Shown: piece by piece, positions 1 through 8,515 of the stretch
Position numbering within the stretch: position 1 is the first letter of the stretch
Layout of the letters: the number at the start of each line of letters is the position of its first letter
Assembly (NCBI RefSeq): GCF_024320865.1
Contig: NZ_JANDBD010000007.1
Location: forward strand, 326,177 to 390,176
Reading direction: 5' to 3'
From: Mycolicibacterium arenosum
GTDB lineage: Bacteria > Actinomycetota > Actinomycetes > Mycobacteriales > Mycobacteriaceae
Length of the DNA: 64,000 nt
Translations under genes and position numbers: made by a program
The notes under the pieces: model-generated
The model's database searches: none
Told to the model about the DNA's origin: nothing
The model's input: the letters and a program-made list of their open reading frames with translations, nothing else

Positions 1-220
1 GTCCGGCCTGCACCTGGTGGTGCTCGGCGCACTGCTGGCGATCCTGTGCGCGGACCTCAGCATGCTGAGCAAGGCCGAGACGGAACGCATCTGGCTGCCG
101 TTCACCGTGTGGCTGGTGGCCGCCGCCGCGCTGACGCCGCCTCGATCACACCGTTGGTGGCTCGCTCTGAACGTCGTCGGCGCGCTGCTGATCAACCACT
201 TCATCTTCACGAACTGGTAG
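1..220 (+). CDS. C-terminal fragment of integral membrane protein (Rv0541c-like)
   Basis: The frame is open from the left edge and stops at TAG 218-220, so only about the last 72 residues are present. They contain two hydrophobic stretches (around LHLVVLGALLAILCADL and LALNVVGALLINHFIF) separated by a short polar loop, typical of the end of a polytopic membrane protein. Position next to Rv0539/Rv0540-like genes suggests the Rv0541c family of mycobacterial membrane proteins; this is inferred from synteny only. Its last 75 bases overlap the end of the convergent gene on the other strand. Function is not known. Confidence 0.6.
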   Translation, partial: SGLHLVVLGALLAILCADLSMLSKAETERIWLPFTVWLVAAAALTPPRSHRWWLALNVVGALLINHFIFTNW

Positions 221-604
221 CAGCCGGACGATCAGATAGTAGATCGGCACGCACGCCCACACGACGGCCAGCGAAACCCACAGCCCCAGTGGATAGTTGC
301 GATCGAGCACCGTCGCGTTGTCGGCGCGTGCACCGGGTCTGCTGTAGACGGGGACGGCCAGCAGCACCAGCACGACCGAACACGTCGCGGCCACCACGAC
401 CGGCCGCCACAGCCGACCGCGGACCAGGGGGCGCGCGGCCCACCCCGCGGCAGCGCACAGCGGCGCGAAGACGAAGTCGTGCAACACCACTCCCGCGGCC
501 GCCCAGATCCCGATGTTCAGGATCACCTCCCACGGGTTGTCCCACAGCAGCAGCGCCCCGTAACCCGCCATGGCCAGCCCGGCCAGGATCAATACCGCCC
601 TCAC
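146..604 (-). CDS. small integral membrane protein, last gene of molybdo-oxidoreductase operon
   Basis: A 152-residue protein with four predicted membrane helices: residues about 2-20 (AVLILAGLAMAGYGALLLW), a second with the adjacent loop near 25-50, a third rich in V/L near 70-88 and a fourth (VSLAVVWACVPIYYLIVRLL) near 105-125, followed by an acidic tail. The start is GTG at 604, overlapping the TGA of the upstream oxidoreductase gene as GTGA, so the two are translationally coupled. I do not recognise the family. Its constant partner is a membrane molybdopterin oxidoreductase, so it may serve that complex; that is inference. The 3' end overlaps the convergent Rv0541c-like gene by 75 bp. Confidence 0.75.
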   Translation of the reverse strand: MRAVLILAGLAMAGYGALLLWDNPWEVILNIGIWAAAGVVLHDFVFAPLCAAAGWAARPLVRGRLWRPVVVAATCSVVLVLLAVPVYSRPGARADNATVLDRNYPLGLWVSLAVVWACVPIYYLIVRLLPVREDEVVDQQRADDVQSEPPTV

Positions 605-1707
605 GGCAGCACCTCGATCCGGGTCAGCCACTTGGTCTGCAGCACACCGGGTCTCGTCGGTGCGATCAGCCGACACGGATAGCCGTGGTCCAGGTTGAGC
701 ACCTCCCCGTTGATTCGAAGCGCGATCAACGTGGCCGAATCGCGGGCGTGCCCGGCGGGCAGCGTCGTGCGCGAGTACGGCCCCGGCGGCTCGAGGGAGA
801 TCATCCGGACATCGGAATCCGGCGAGCCGCCGACGAGGGCGACGAGGTCGGCCAGCACGACACCCGTCCACTCGGCGTTGGCGCTCCAGCCCTCCACGCA
901 GGCGATCGGCAGTTCCCTGGTGGCCTGCGGCATGGCCGCGAGGTCGGCGATCGTCAGCACCCGTGTCGTCGCTCCGTTGACGACGGTCAGGCGATAGTCC
1001 GGGGAGCGGGCACTTCGCAGCACGCCGGCGGCGGCCGCGGATCGATTGATCGGAACCCCCTGCGGCCCCTCACCCGAGCGCGGCGCGAGCACCGACACCC
1101 GCCGCAGCCACGGGACCGTCTGCCCGGCGGTGGCCAGGGTGGCCAGCGCCGTCGCCACGCCCGCACCGACCAGCACCGTGCGGCGCGACGGGCCCACGGC
1201 ACCACCGGACGCGACGTCTCCAAGGGGTTCGCCCAGCGCACGCCGGATCACGGGCAGCTTCACGCCGATGTGCACCAGCACCGCACCCATGGCCACCCAG
1301 GCCATCGCGTAATGACTGGTTGGGAAGTAGAACGAAAAGGCGTACCACTGCGCGGTGTTCAGCAGACCGGTGCTCAGCTGGAACAGCATCGATGCGACCA
1401 GGACGAGAATCGACAGCCGCTCGAGTTGCCGGACGGGGCCGCCGAGGATCGGACGTTCGAACAGCTTGGGCCACACCGACCACAGCTTCACGACGAGCAG
1501 CGGGATCGCGGCGATCCCCGAGACCACGTGCAGACCCTGCGTGACGCGGTACAGCCAGACCGGTCGCGTCGGCCACCAGAACCACGGCTGCGGGTGCTGG
1601 ATGAAGTGGCTGATCAGTCCGGTGCCGAAGCACACCACGACGGCGATGCCCAGTGCTGCGCCGACGCGCGCCGTGACGGCGGGACCGCGTGCGGTGGCCG
1701 TCGTCAT
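601..1707 (-). CDS. membrane-anchored molybdopterin-dependent oxidoreductase
   Basis: A 368-residue protein starting MTTATARGPA, with ATG 1707 overlapping the preceding TGA as ATGA. The N-terminal half has four membrane helices (about 17-33, 56-76, 99-116, 131-150) with several histidines, resembling a cytochrome b561-type heme b anchor. A fifth helix (about 178-196) follows an SRRT sequence. The C-terminal half (about 230-368) is an oxidoreductase molybdopterin-binding (sulfite-oxidase-type) domain. It has a conserved Cys270 in the context PIACVEGWSANAEW, the expected ligand to the molybdenum cofactor. The topology would place the catalytic domain outside the membrane, with electrons passing through the heme anchor. 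The substrate cannot be read from the sequence. Neighbours are a methyltransferase upstream and a small membrane protein downstream in the same operon. Confidence 0.85.
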   Translation of the reverse strand: MTTATARGPAVTARVGAALGIAVVVCFGTGLISHFIQHPQPWFWWPTRPVWLYRVTQGLHVVSGIAAIPLLVVKLWSVWPKLFERPILGGPVRQLERLSILVLVASMLFQLSTGLLNTAQWYAFSFYFPTSHYAMAWVAMGAVLVHIGVKLPVIRRALGEPLGDVASGGAVGPSRRTVLVGAGVATALATLATAGQTVPWLRRVSVLAPRSGEGPQGVPINRSAAAAGVLRSARSPDYRLTVVNGATTRVLTIADLAAMPQATRELPIACVEGWSANAEWTGVVLADLVALVGGSPDSDVRMISLEPPGPYSRTTLPAGHARDSATLIALRINGEVLNLDHGYPCRLIAPTRPGVLQTKWLTRIEVLP

Positions 1708-2333
1708 GCGGCCGACAGCGTCGCCAACACCCGATTGTCCATCGACTCGATCGCGGTGACCGCCAACCCGACTGCGTCGGCGAGGCCGCGCAGGCCCTCG
1801 GCCCCGACGGTGGCCCAGCGGAACCACGGTCCGACCGTCACCGCCGACTCCAACCGCACCCAGTGCGACTGCACGTCCTTGGTCGCGGCGTCTACCTCGA
1901 TCACGCACTGGCCCTTCGACCCCAGCAGTTCGGCCGCTCGGCGCAGTACGCGCAGCGGGTCGCCGCCGATGCCGACGTTGCCGTCGGCCAGCAGCACCGT
2001 CGACCAGCGTCCGGTCCCCGGCAGCGGCTCGAAGAGGTCACGGCGCAGTGCCGGCGCCCCCCGGCGGCGGGCCATCGCGACCGCGGTCGCCGACTGGTCG
2101 ACACCGAGCGCGGGAACCCCCTGCTGCACCAGGTCGGCGACGAATCTGCCTGGGCCGCAACCCAAGTCGATCGTGGGCCCCGCACACAGGCCCACCATGG
2201 CGCGATCGAAGCCCGCATCCGCAGCGAGGGTGCGCAGCCAACTGTGGACGGGCAGCCCGGACACGGTGCCGTCGTCCCTGCGGATCCAACATCGTTCCCC
2301 AGTCAGTGCGCGGTCGTAGAGATTACCCAGCAC
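1704..2333 (-). CDS. class I SAM-dependent methyltransferase
   Basis: A 209-residue protein with a clear SAM-binding glycine motif (TIDLGCGPGRFVADL, near residue 57) followed by the acidic motif region (ALGVDQSATAV), i.e. a Rossmann-fold class I methyltransferase. The start is assigned to GTG 2333 because an AGAAGGAG Shine-Dalgarno sequence lies 6 nt upstream. The open frame continues further upstream, but a longer start would run deeper into the previous gene. The gene overlaps its upstream neighbour by 11 bp and its downstream neighbour by 4 bp, so it sits inside a single operon. Substrate unknown. A position between a glycosyltransferase pair and a redox enzyme is shared with other mycobacteria as far as I recall. 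Confidence 0.85.
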   Translation of the reverse strand: MLGNLYDRALTGERCWIRRDDGTVSGLPVHSWLRTLAADAGFDRAMVGLCAGPTIDLGCGPGRFVADLVQQGVPALGVDQSATAVAMARRRGAPALRRDLFEPLPGTGRWSTVLLADGNVGIGGDPLRVLRRAAELLGSKGQCVIEVDAATKDVQSHWVRLESAVTVGPWFRWATVGAEGLRGLADAVGLAVTAIESMDNRVLATLSAA

Positions 2334-3000
2334 GCCAAGCTCCTTCTGCCGCTGCCAATCGATGAAAACGAGTGCCGGGCGCGCAGGCTCGGCCGACGAC
2401 GTCGATGTCACCGATGGTGTCGACGTCGCCCAGTTCGGACACCAGACGCACCTCGATACCAGTGCCGCGCAGAGCGGCAAGCGTTACAGCACCGGTGTCG
2501 GCTCGCGACATCGGGACCTCACCAAGGCATTCGGCGCTGCGCGCGTTCCGGATGCCGAGCACCCACCAACCGCCGTCGAGGGCCATGCCGAGTACGGCGT
2601 CGGCACCGGTCAGCGCGGTGGCGCAGTCGGCGAGCAGTTCAGCGGTGACCTGCGGCGTGTCCATCCCGATCTGCAGCACGGGCAGGCCACCGGCGGCCTC
2701 CGACGCGTCGGCGTGGGCGTGCACCAGCCGTTCGGCGAAACCGTCGCCCCGCTGGGGTACGACGGTGAAGTCGGCGAGTCGGACGCGTAGGTCGTCTGAC
2801 CGCGCGGCGGCGGCGAGATCGCCGGTGAGGGCGACCACCCGGCTCGCGACGGGGGTGGCGGCCACCGCGTCCAGGGTGTCGAGCAGCGCCGCGGCGGCGA
2901 AATCGGCGGCCGCCTCGGCGCCTATCGACGCGGCGAGGCGCGTCTTGGCCAGACCGGGCACCGGCGCCTTGGCCACGACCAGAGCGGCGACGGGGATCAC
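2323..3000 (-). CDS. DUF2064 / TIGR04282-type transferase (Rv0540-like)
   Basis: A 225-residue protein starting at GTG 3000 (VIPVAALVVAKAPVPGLAKTRL), with the start overlapping the stop of the upstream GT2 as GTGA. The N-terminal APVPGLAKTRL motif resembles the nucleotide-binding loop of nucleotidyltransferase-like GT-A folds. The central GMDTPQVTAELL and LGMALDGGWWVLGI segments are typical of the DUF2064 (glycosyltransferase A-like) family that includes Rv0540. The family is usually found paired with a dolichyl-phosphate-glucose-type GT2, as here. The biochemical substrate of the family is not established to my knowledge. Confidence 0.85.
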   Translation of the reverse strand: MIPVAALVVAKAPVPGLAKTRLAASIGAEAAADFAAAALLDTLDAVAATPVASRVVALTGDLAAAARSDDLRVRLADFTVVPQRGDGFAERLVHAHADASEAAGGLPVLQIGMDTPQVTAELLADCATALTGADAVLGMALDGGWWVLGIRNARSAECLGEVPMSRADTGAVTLAALRGTGIEVRLVSELGDVDTIGDIDVVGRACAPGTRFHRLAAAEGAWRAG

Positions 3001-3653
3001 GAGATGGTCCGCAGGAAGTCGACAGTCGCGTGGAAGCTCCCGCGCAACGATCCGCTGACCTTCGACTGCCCGCCTGTCCGCGGCCCGTAGCTGACGTCGC
3101 ACTCGACCACCCGCCACCCGGCGGCGGCGGCCCGCATCAGCAGTTCGACCGGATAGCCCGACCTGCGGTCGGTGACTCCGAGCGCGAGGACCGCGTCGCG
3201 GCGCGCGACCCGCATCGGCGCGATGTCGTGCACCGGCAGCCCGTGCTTGGCGCGTAGCCGCCAACTCACCGCCGAGGTCCCTAGACGCGCGTGCCAGGGC
3301 CACCGCAGGCCGGGCACCGGGCGCCTGCGCCCGACGGCCATGTCGGCTCCCGCCTCCAGTTCGCGAACGAGCGGCGGCAGTTCGCGGGGGTCCATCGACC
3401 CGTCCCCGTCGAGCACCGCCACGATTCCCGGCGGTGCGGCCACGATCCCCGCGTGAACTGCGGCTCCATAGCCCGGCGCGGATTCGGCGACAACGCGGGC
3501 GCCGTGAGCGCGGGCCACGTCGGCGGTGCCGTCGGTGCTGTTGTTGTCCACGACGAGCGCCTCATAGCCCGCCGGAAGCGCGTCGAGCACGCCGGGCAGT
3601 GACGACGCCTCATTCAGACACGGCAGAACTACCGTGACGGGACCGTCGTTCAC
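2997..3653 (-). CDS. family 2 glycosyltransferase (Rv0539-like)
   Basis: A 218-residue GT-A fold glycosyltransferase. The N-terminal VTVVLPCLNEASSLPGVLDAL strand-loop, the DNNSTDGT nucleotide-binding segment and the metal-binding DGDGSMDP motif (around residue 83) are all in order. It lacks the C-terminal membrane helices seen in many dolichyl/polyprenyl-phosphate hexose synthases but otherwise resembles that group, including the M. tuberculosis Rv0539 protein. It is the first gene of an operon running leftwards through the DUF2064 protein. A 100-bp divergent region separates it from the response regulator gene. A role in making a polyprenyl-phosphate sugar donor for the envelope is likely but inferred. 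Confidence 0.88.
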   Translation of the reverse strand: MNDGPVTVVLPCLNEASSLPGVLDALPAGYEALVVDNNSTDGTADVARAHGARVVAESAPGYGAAVHAGIVAAPPGIVAVLDGDGSMDPRELPPLVRELEAGADMAVGRRRPVPGLRWPWHARLGTSAVSWRLRAKHGLPVHDIAPMRVARRDAVLALGVTDRRSGYPVELLMRAAAAGWRVVECDVSYGPRTGGQSKVSGSLRGSFHATVDFLRTIS

Positions 3654-3740
3654 AGTGCAGTTTTATCCCGATCACGCTGAAGCAAACCCTTACGGACCTG
3701 ACGAAACGATGACATGAGGATTCATTCTGCGGCCTGGGGC

Positions 3741-3746
3741 TAACCT
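3741..3746 (+). promoter_or_regulatory. candidate -10 box of leaderless response-regulator mRNA
   Basis: TAACCT ends 7 nt before the GTG start at 3754, the distance expected if transcription begins at the start codon itself. There is no Shine-Dalgarno sequence in between. An ATG at 3752 is followed directly by TGA and is not a usable start. Confidence 0.5.
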
Positions 3747-3753
3747 CGGCCAT

Positions 3754-4446
3754 GTGACGCGAGTGCTGGTGGCCGACGACGACAACGTCGTGCGCGACAT
3801 GCTGCGCCGCTATCTGGAACGCGATGGGCACGACGTGTCGACCGCCCGGGACGGCAACGAGGCGCTGCAACTGCTCGACTCCGAGCGCATCGACCTCGCG
3901 ATTCTGGACGTGATGATGCCCGGCCCCGACGGCCTGGAGATCTGCCGCACGCTGCGCGAACGCAGCGGGTTTCGCGTCCTGGTGATCCTGCTGACGGCGC
4001 TCACCGAGGAAGCCGACCGGATCGCCGGTCTGGAAGTCGGCGCCGACGACTACGTGACCAAGCCGTTCAGCCCACGCGAGCTCACCCTGCGCGTGCGGTC
4101 GGTGCTGCGTCGCGGCCCGACCACGAGCACCGACGCGTCGACGGCGACCGTCACGTCGGGCGGCCTGGTGGTGTCGGCCGCCGCCCGCTCGGTGACCGTC
4201 AACGGGAGGCCGGTAAGCCTGACCAACCGGGAGTTCGACCTGCTGCTGTTCCTGGTGACCCACGCCGATGTGGTGTTCAGCCGGGAGGAGCTGTTGAAAC
4301 GGGTGTGGCAGTGGGATTTCGGTGACCTGTCGACGGTGACCGTGCATGTGAAGCGGCTGCGATCCAAGCTCGGCGACCAGCACCGCGTGCAGACGGTATG
4401 GGGGCGCGGCTACATGTGGAGCGGCGGCCCCGATGCGCCTGGCTGA
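3754..4446 (+). CDS. OmpR-family response regulator
   Basis: A 230-residue two-domain regulator. The receiver domain (1-120) has the acidic pocket DDD at 8-10, phosphoacceptor Asp52 (AILDVMMPGPDG), Thr81 and Lys103 (YVTKPFS). The C-terminal winged helix (about 135-228) carries the TNREFDLLLFL and TVTVHVKRLRSKLG elements of OmpR/PhoB proteins. The start is GTG 3754, probably leaderless. The kinase gene overlaps its end by 14 bp, forming a classic coupled pair. It is distinct from RegX3 encoded later in the window. The target genes are unknown; the divergent glycosyltransferase operon is the nearest candidate. Confidence 0.93.
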   Translation: MTRVLVADDDNVVRDMLRRYLERDGHDVSTARDGNEALQLLDSERIDLAILDVMMPGPDGLEICRTLRERSGFRVLVILLTALTEEADRIAGLEVGADDYVTKPFSPRELTLRVRSVLRRGPTTSTDASTATVTSGGLVVSAAARSVTVNGRPVSLTNREFDLLLFLVTHADVVFSREELLKRVWQWDFGDLSTVTVHVKRLRSKLGDQHRVQTVWGRGYMWSGGPDAPG

Positions 4447-5461
4447 ATTCGCCGAACTCGTCGGCCTGGCGCTGGCGTGCTCGGTCCCCGTCGTCCTCCT
4501 GGGCGCCGTCGTGATCCGCTTCGCGCGGTCGTGGTCCTTGGCGGTCAGCATGGTCGTGCTGGTTCTCATCCCGACCCTGGCGACGTTCACCGGGGTGCTC
4601 GGCGCCAGCGGGTTCATGGCCACGCTCCGCTTCGAACGGATCGTGGTGGTGCTCGTCATCGTCTCGATCGTGACCATCCCGGCTGCGGTCATGCTGGCCC
4701 GATATCAGGCCCGGCGGACGGTGTGGGAGCAGGAGATCCGCGAGTCGGAGCAGGCCGCCGAGCAGTCTCGCAGGCAACTCGTCGCGTTCGTCAGCCACGA
4801 TCTGCGCACGCCGCTGGCCGGGATCCGCGCGGTGGCGGAGGCCATCGCCGACGGGGTGCTGTCCAACGACGAGGTGAGCAAGCACGCCAAGCACATCGAG
4901 CACGAGACCGTTCGCCTCTCCGAGATGGTCGACGACCTTTTCGAGATGTCGAAGATCAACGCGGGCGCCGTCCAACCGGCCTACGACAAGGTGGCGCTGG
5001 ACGAGGTCGTCGACGACGTCATGGCCGCGCACCGGATCGCCGCCGAACGGGCCGGCGTCGTGTTGCGCACCGAGTTGCCCGAGCGACCGGTGCGGGTCAT
5101 CGGCAGCGATCGCGCGCTGGTGCGGGTGCTGTCCAACCTCGTCGCCAACGCGATCGCGCACACGCCGGAGGGCGGCACCGTCGCACTCGCCGTCGGCGCC
5201 GACGACCGGGGCGCCTGGGCACGGGTCGACGACACCGGCGTGGGGATCGACGAGGCCGACCTGGCGCGCGTCTTCGACGTCGCCTACCGCGGATCGAACG
5301 GCCGGGTGCCGCGCGATGACGCCTCGCTGCCCAGCGGGTCGGGGCTGGGCCTGGCGATCGCCGCGGGTCTGGTCGCAGCCCACCACGGCTCGCTGGCCGC
5401 CTACAACCGCGATACCGGGGCGCGCTTCGAGGTGCGCCTGCCCTTGGCCGGCGAGGAGTAG
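4433..5461 (+). CDS. sensor histidine kinase, partner of the upstream regulator
   Basis: A 342-residue membrane sensor with three N-terminal helices (about 11-30, 36-57, 69-90) and almost no extracytoplasmic domain, suggesting intramembrane or partner-mediated sensing. No HAMP domain is evident. The dimerisation/phosphotransfer helix contains FVSHDLRTPLAG with His122, and the catalytic domain shows N (NLVANAIAHTPEGG), G1 (DDTGVGI) and G2 (SGSGLGLAIA) boxes. The start ATG 4433 lies inside the regulator gene, so translation is coupled. The signal is unknown. The gene ends 7 bp before the end of the convergent nitronate-monooxygenase-like gene. Confidence 0.92.
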   Translation: MRLAEFAELVGLALACSVPVVLLGAVVIRFARSWSLAVSMVVLVLIPTLATFTGVLGASGFMATLRFERIVVVLVIVSIVTIPAAVMLARYQARRTVWEQEIRESEQAAEQSRRQLVAFVSHDLRTPLAGIRAVAEAIADGVLSNDEVSKHAKHIEHETVRLSEMVDDLFEMSKINAGAVQPAYDKVALDEVVDDVMAAHRIAAERAGVVLRTELPERPVRVIGSDRALVRVLSNLVANAIAHTPEGGTVALAVGADDRGAWARVDDTGVGIDEADLARVFDVAYRGSNGRVPRDDASLPSGSGLGLAIAAGLVAAHHGSLAAYNRDTGARFEVRLPLAGEE

Positions 5462-5468
5462 CGTCCGG

Positions 5469-6596
5469 TCAGTCCGGGATGGATTCGCCGAGGCGTTGCG
5501 CCGCGGCCAGGTAGTCCTCGATGAACTCGAGCACCACGTCGCGGGCGGGTTTCACCTTGTTCATCATCCCGACGCCCTGCCCCACGAAGTAGGTCGCCAG
5601 TTTCTGGGCGCCCTCGTGGCCCTGCTCGGCGAGCGTGTCGATGCGGCGCAGCACCGGCTCGCTAAGCATCGACTGCAGTGGCAGGGGCAGCGGCTTCTGC
5701 CCCTTCTCGTTGGGCAGCCACGCGTCGGTCCAGTCCGAAACCAGTTGGCGCGACGGCTTTCCCGTCCGGCCCGCCGAACGCACGGTGTCCCGCGAGGTGG
5801 CCGCGAGGAACTTCTGCACGGTGTGCGGCGCGGTCTCGGCCTCCTCCGTCGTCAGCCACACCGATCCCGTCCACGCGCCCGCGGCGCCCATCGCGACCAT
5901 CGCCGCCATCTGCCTGCCCTTGACGATGCCGCCCGCCGCGAGCACCGGGATGTCGCTGCCGATCGCCTCCAGCGCCTCCAGTACCTCGGGGATCAGCACC
6001 AGCGTGCTCACCTCGCCGCAGTGCCCGCCCGCCTCGGTGCCCTGCGCGACGATGAGGTCGACGCCCGCCGCGGCCTGCTTGAGCGCGTGCTCCCGCGCGC
6101 CGACCAGCGCCGCGACCGGCACCCCGTTGGCGCGGCCCGCCTCGATCATGTAATCGGGCGGCACGCCCAGCGCGTTGGCGATCAGCTTGATGGGATGGCT
6201 CATCGCCACGTCCAGCAGCTCGTGGCCGGTGTCGCCCGAGAGCATGGTGCCGCCGAGCCGCGGCGTGGCCTCCGGCTCGATCCCGTGCTCGGTCAACAGG
6301 TTCGCGACGAAGTCCTTGTGGCCGTCCGGGATTCGCGCGGCGAGGTCGCCCTTGGCGAGCGCCTCACCCTTGCCCTCGAACTTGGCGGGCACGATGATGT
6401 CGGCGCCGTACGGCTTGCCGTTGACGTGATCGTCGATCCACGCCAGTTCCCGGTCGAGCTGCTCGGGCGTGTACGCCGTCGCGCCCAGCACGCCGAATCC
6501 GCCGGCGTTCGTCACCGCAGCCACCACGTCGCGGCAGTGGCTGAACGCGAACAGCGGAAAGTCGATGCCGAATTGTTGACAGATGTCGAGTTTCAC
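5469..6596 (-). CDS. nitronate monooxygenase / 2-nitropropane dioxygenase-like flavoenzyme
   Basis: A 375-residue TIM-barrel flavoprotein. The N-terminal FPLFAFSHCRDVVAAVTNAGGFGVLG segment and the central VDLIVAQGTEAGGHCGEVSTLVLIPEVL and IPVLAAGGIVKGRQMAAMVAMGAAGAWTGS segments are the FMN-binding signature of the NMO/FabK-like superfamily. The GTEAGGH histidine corresponds to the catalytic His of class I enzymes. The start is taken as GTG 6596 (VKLDICQQFGIDFP); there is no strong ribosome site, and an upstream extension is possible. The physiological substrate cannot be read from sequence; mycobacteria carry several paralogues. It appears monocistronic, convergent with the kinase gene. Confidence 0.85.
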   Translation of the reverse strand: MKLDICQQFGIDFPLFAFSHCRDVVAAVTNAGGFGVLGATAYTPEQLDRELAWIDDHVNGKPYGADIIVPAKFEGKGEALAKGDLAARIPDGHKDFVANLLTEHGIEPEATPRLGGTMLSGDTGHELLDVAMSHPIKLIANALGVPPDYMIEAGRANGVPVAALVGAREHALKQAAAGVDLIVAQGTEAGGHCGEVSTLVLIPEVLEALEAIGSDIPVLAAGGIVKGRQMAAMVAMGAAGAWTGSVWLTTEEAETAPHTVQKFLAATSRDTVRSAGRTGKPSRQLVSDWTDAWLPNEKGQKPLPLPLQSMLSEPVLRRIDTLAEQGHEGAQKLATYFVGQGVGMMNKVKPARDVVLEFIEDYLAAAQRLGESIPD

Positions 6597-6642
6597 AGTG
6601 CCAGTATGCCGTCGCTCCGCTCGCCCCGACGTCCGGTAAAGC

Positions 6643-7671
6643 TCACGCACGCAGCGGCGCGAACGCGAACTCCCTCAGCCCGTCGTCGGGACTGATCGCG
6701 GCCCGGAAACCGAGCACCTCGGCAGCGCGCGCGGGATCCGCCACGATGTGCCGGACGTCGCCGCTGCGGTACTCCCCCGTCACCTCGGGTGTCGACCCGT
6801 CGCGGGCTCGCGTCAGTGCCGTCGCCACATCCAGGATCGAAACCGGTTGTCCCGAGCACACGTTGAAGGCCGCGAAACCTCCGAGCTCGGCCTCGACCGC
6901 CGCCGCGTTGGCCGCCGCGATGTCGTCGACGTGGATGAAGTCGCGCATCTGGCCGCCGTCCTCGAACACCCGCGGCACGCCGCCCCGCTCGAGGACGGAC
7001 CGGAAGATCGCCGCGACCCCGGCGTACGGGGTGTCGCGCGGCATGTTCGGCCCGTACACGTTGTGATAGCGCAGGGCCGTCACGCTGCCGCCCGTCGCCT
7101 CGGCCCAGGCCAGCGCGTAGTGCTCCTGCGCGGTCTTGCTCGCGGCGTACAGGCTGCGCGGCCGCAGCGGCGCATCCTCGCCGACGAGCCGCCACCCGAG
7201 TTGCTCGCCGCCCACCGGGCAGCGGTGCTCGAACACCCCGGCATCGAGGTCCTGCCTGGTACGCGGGAGTGGGTCGACGTCGCCGTGCTCGTCGCACGCG
7301 AACCGGCCCTGGCCGTAGACGACCATGGACGACGCCAGCACCAGGCGCTGCACGCCCGCTGCGAACATCTCCGCGAGCAGCACCGTGGTGCCGTAGTCGT
7401 TGTGGCTGCCGTAGGCCGGGGCGTCGGAGGCGTCGACGCCCGCGCCGACCATCGCGGCCTGATGACACACCACGTCGACGCCCTCGAGCGCGGCGGCGAC
7501 ACCGACGGCGTCGCGGACGTCGAGCGCGTCGACCCCGTCGGGTGGCTGCGAGGTGCCGTGTGCGGCCGCCAGCATGACGTCGACGCCGACGACGTCGTGA
7601 CCGGCGGCGGTGAGGGTCGCGCAGACCCGCGAGCCGATGAAGCCCGCCGCGCCGGTGACGAGAACCCTCAC
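6643..7671 (-). CDS. extended SDR, UDP-glucose 4-epimerase-like (Rv0536/galE3-like)
   Basis: A 342-residue extended short-chain dehydrogenase. The NAD(P)-binding motif GAAGFIGS is at residues 7-14, the catalytic Ser-Val region is LASSMVVYG, and the YAASK Tyr/Lys pair is in place. The C-terminal half has YHNVYGPNMPRDTPYAG and FIHVDDIAAAN, usual for NDP-sugar epimerases/dehydratases. Synteny with mtnP points to the Rv0536 family, annotated galE3 in M. tuberculosis. True UDP-Gal epimerase activity is not proven by sequence. The ATG start is at 7671 and overlaps the stop of the upstream mtnP gene by 4 bp, so the pair is co-transcribed. Confidence 0.87.
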   Translation of the reverse strand: MRVLVTGAAGFIGSRVCATLTAAGHDVVGVDVMLAAAHGTSQPPDGVDALDVRDAVGVAAALEGVDVVCHQAAMVGAGVDASDAPAYGSHNDYGTTVLLAEMFAAGVQRLVLASSMVVYGQGRFACDEHGDVDPLPRTRQDLDAGVFEHRCPVGGEQLGWRLVGEDAPLRPRSLYAASKTAQEHYALAWAEATGGSVTALRYHNVYGPNMPRDTPYAGVAAIFRSVLERGGVPRVFEDGGQMRDFIHVDDIAAANAAAVEAELGGFAAFNVCSGQPVSILDVATALTRARDGSTPEVTGEYRSGDVRHIVADPARAAEVLGFRAAISPDDGLREFAFAPLRA

Positions 7672-8444
7672 GGCAACTCGATCGGAAGGGTCATCCCCTC
7701 GTGCGGCTGGCAGTGCGTACAGGTCCGCTCCACGTCCACCGCGGTGATCGCGTCGTGTACCAGCTGCTTGAACGGCACCAGGTTCCGCTCGAACTCGGCG
7801 AACACGTCAACGGCTTTGACGCCGCCGCCGGTCTCGATGCCCGCATCCAGGTCGGTGACCAATGCGATTGCCGCATAACACATCTCAAGCTCACGGGCTA
7901 GCACCGCCTCGGGGTACCCCGTCATGTTGACCAGCGTGAAGCCCTGGTTCGCGAACCACTTGCTCTCCGCGCGCGTCGAGAACCGCGGCCCCTGGATCAC
8001 GACCATGGCGCCCCCGTCGACGACGCCGGGCCGACCCGTCACCGCCGCCCGCAGCGACGGGCAGTAGGGGTCGGCGAAGTCGACGTGGATGCCGCCGGAG
8101 TCGAAGTAGGTGTCCTCGCGCGAGCGGGTGCGGTCGACCAGTTGGTCCGGCACCACCATCGCGCCCGGCCCGTGGTCCGGGGTCAGGCTGCCGACGGCGC
8201 AGGGCCCGAACACGCGACGCACGCCGAGCGCGCGCAGCGCCCACATGTTGGCGCGGTACGGGACGGTGTGCGGCGAGAACTCGTGGCTGACGCCGTGGCG
8301 CGGCAGGAACGCCACCTCGTGGTCCCCGACGACGCCGATGGTGATCGGCGCACTGGGGGCGCCGTAGGGGGTGTCGGGGGTGACGCTGCGCGCGTCGTCT
8401 CCGAAGAACGAGTAGAAGCCGCTACCTCCGATTACTCCGATCAT
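7668..8444 (-). CDS. mtnP: S-methyl-5'-thioadenosine phosphorylase
   Basis: A 258-residue purine nucleoside phosphorylase-family enzyme of the MTAP type, cleaving methylthioadenosine from polyamine or other SAM-dependent pathways to adenine and methylthioribose-1-phosphate. Seen in order: MIGVIGGSGFYSF (phosphate loop), FLPRHGVSHEFSPHTVPYRANMWAL, GPRFSTRAESKWF, and NMTGYPEAVLARELEMCYA (base/ribose binding). The family C-terminal CTHC motif is also present. It matches Rv0535 closely in layout. The start is uncertain between ATG 8444 and ATG 8453 (adds MGT); neither has a strong ribosome site. It is the upstream gene of a two-gene operon with the epimerase. Confidence 0.93.
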   Translation of the reverse strand: MIGVIGGSGFYSFFGDDARSVTPDTPYGAPSAPITIGVVGDHEVAFLPRHGVSHEFSPHTVPYRANMWALRALGVRRVFGPCAVGSLTPDHGPGAMVVPDQLVDRTRSREDTYFDSGGIHVDFADPYCPSLRAAVTGRPGVVDGGAMVVIQGPRFSTRAESKWFANQGFTLVNMTGYPEAVLARELEMCYAAIALVTDLDAGIETGGGVKAVDVFAEFERNLVPFKQLVHDAITAVDVERTCTHCQPHEGMTLPIELP

Positions 8445-8515
8445 CGTCCCCATTGTGGTGCATGCCCCGCCGGCGACGCGTGACGGGCGGGTGACGAGGC
8501 GGCCGATTTCACGAC

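Noticed and set aside
46..2319. 757-codon plus-strand open frame antisense to the molybdo-oxidoreductase operon
   Set aside because: Arg/Pro-rich shadow typical of high-GC DNA; the minus strand encodes recognisable motif-bearing proteins with overlapping starts and stops.
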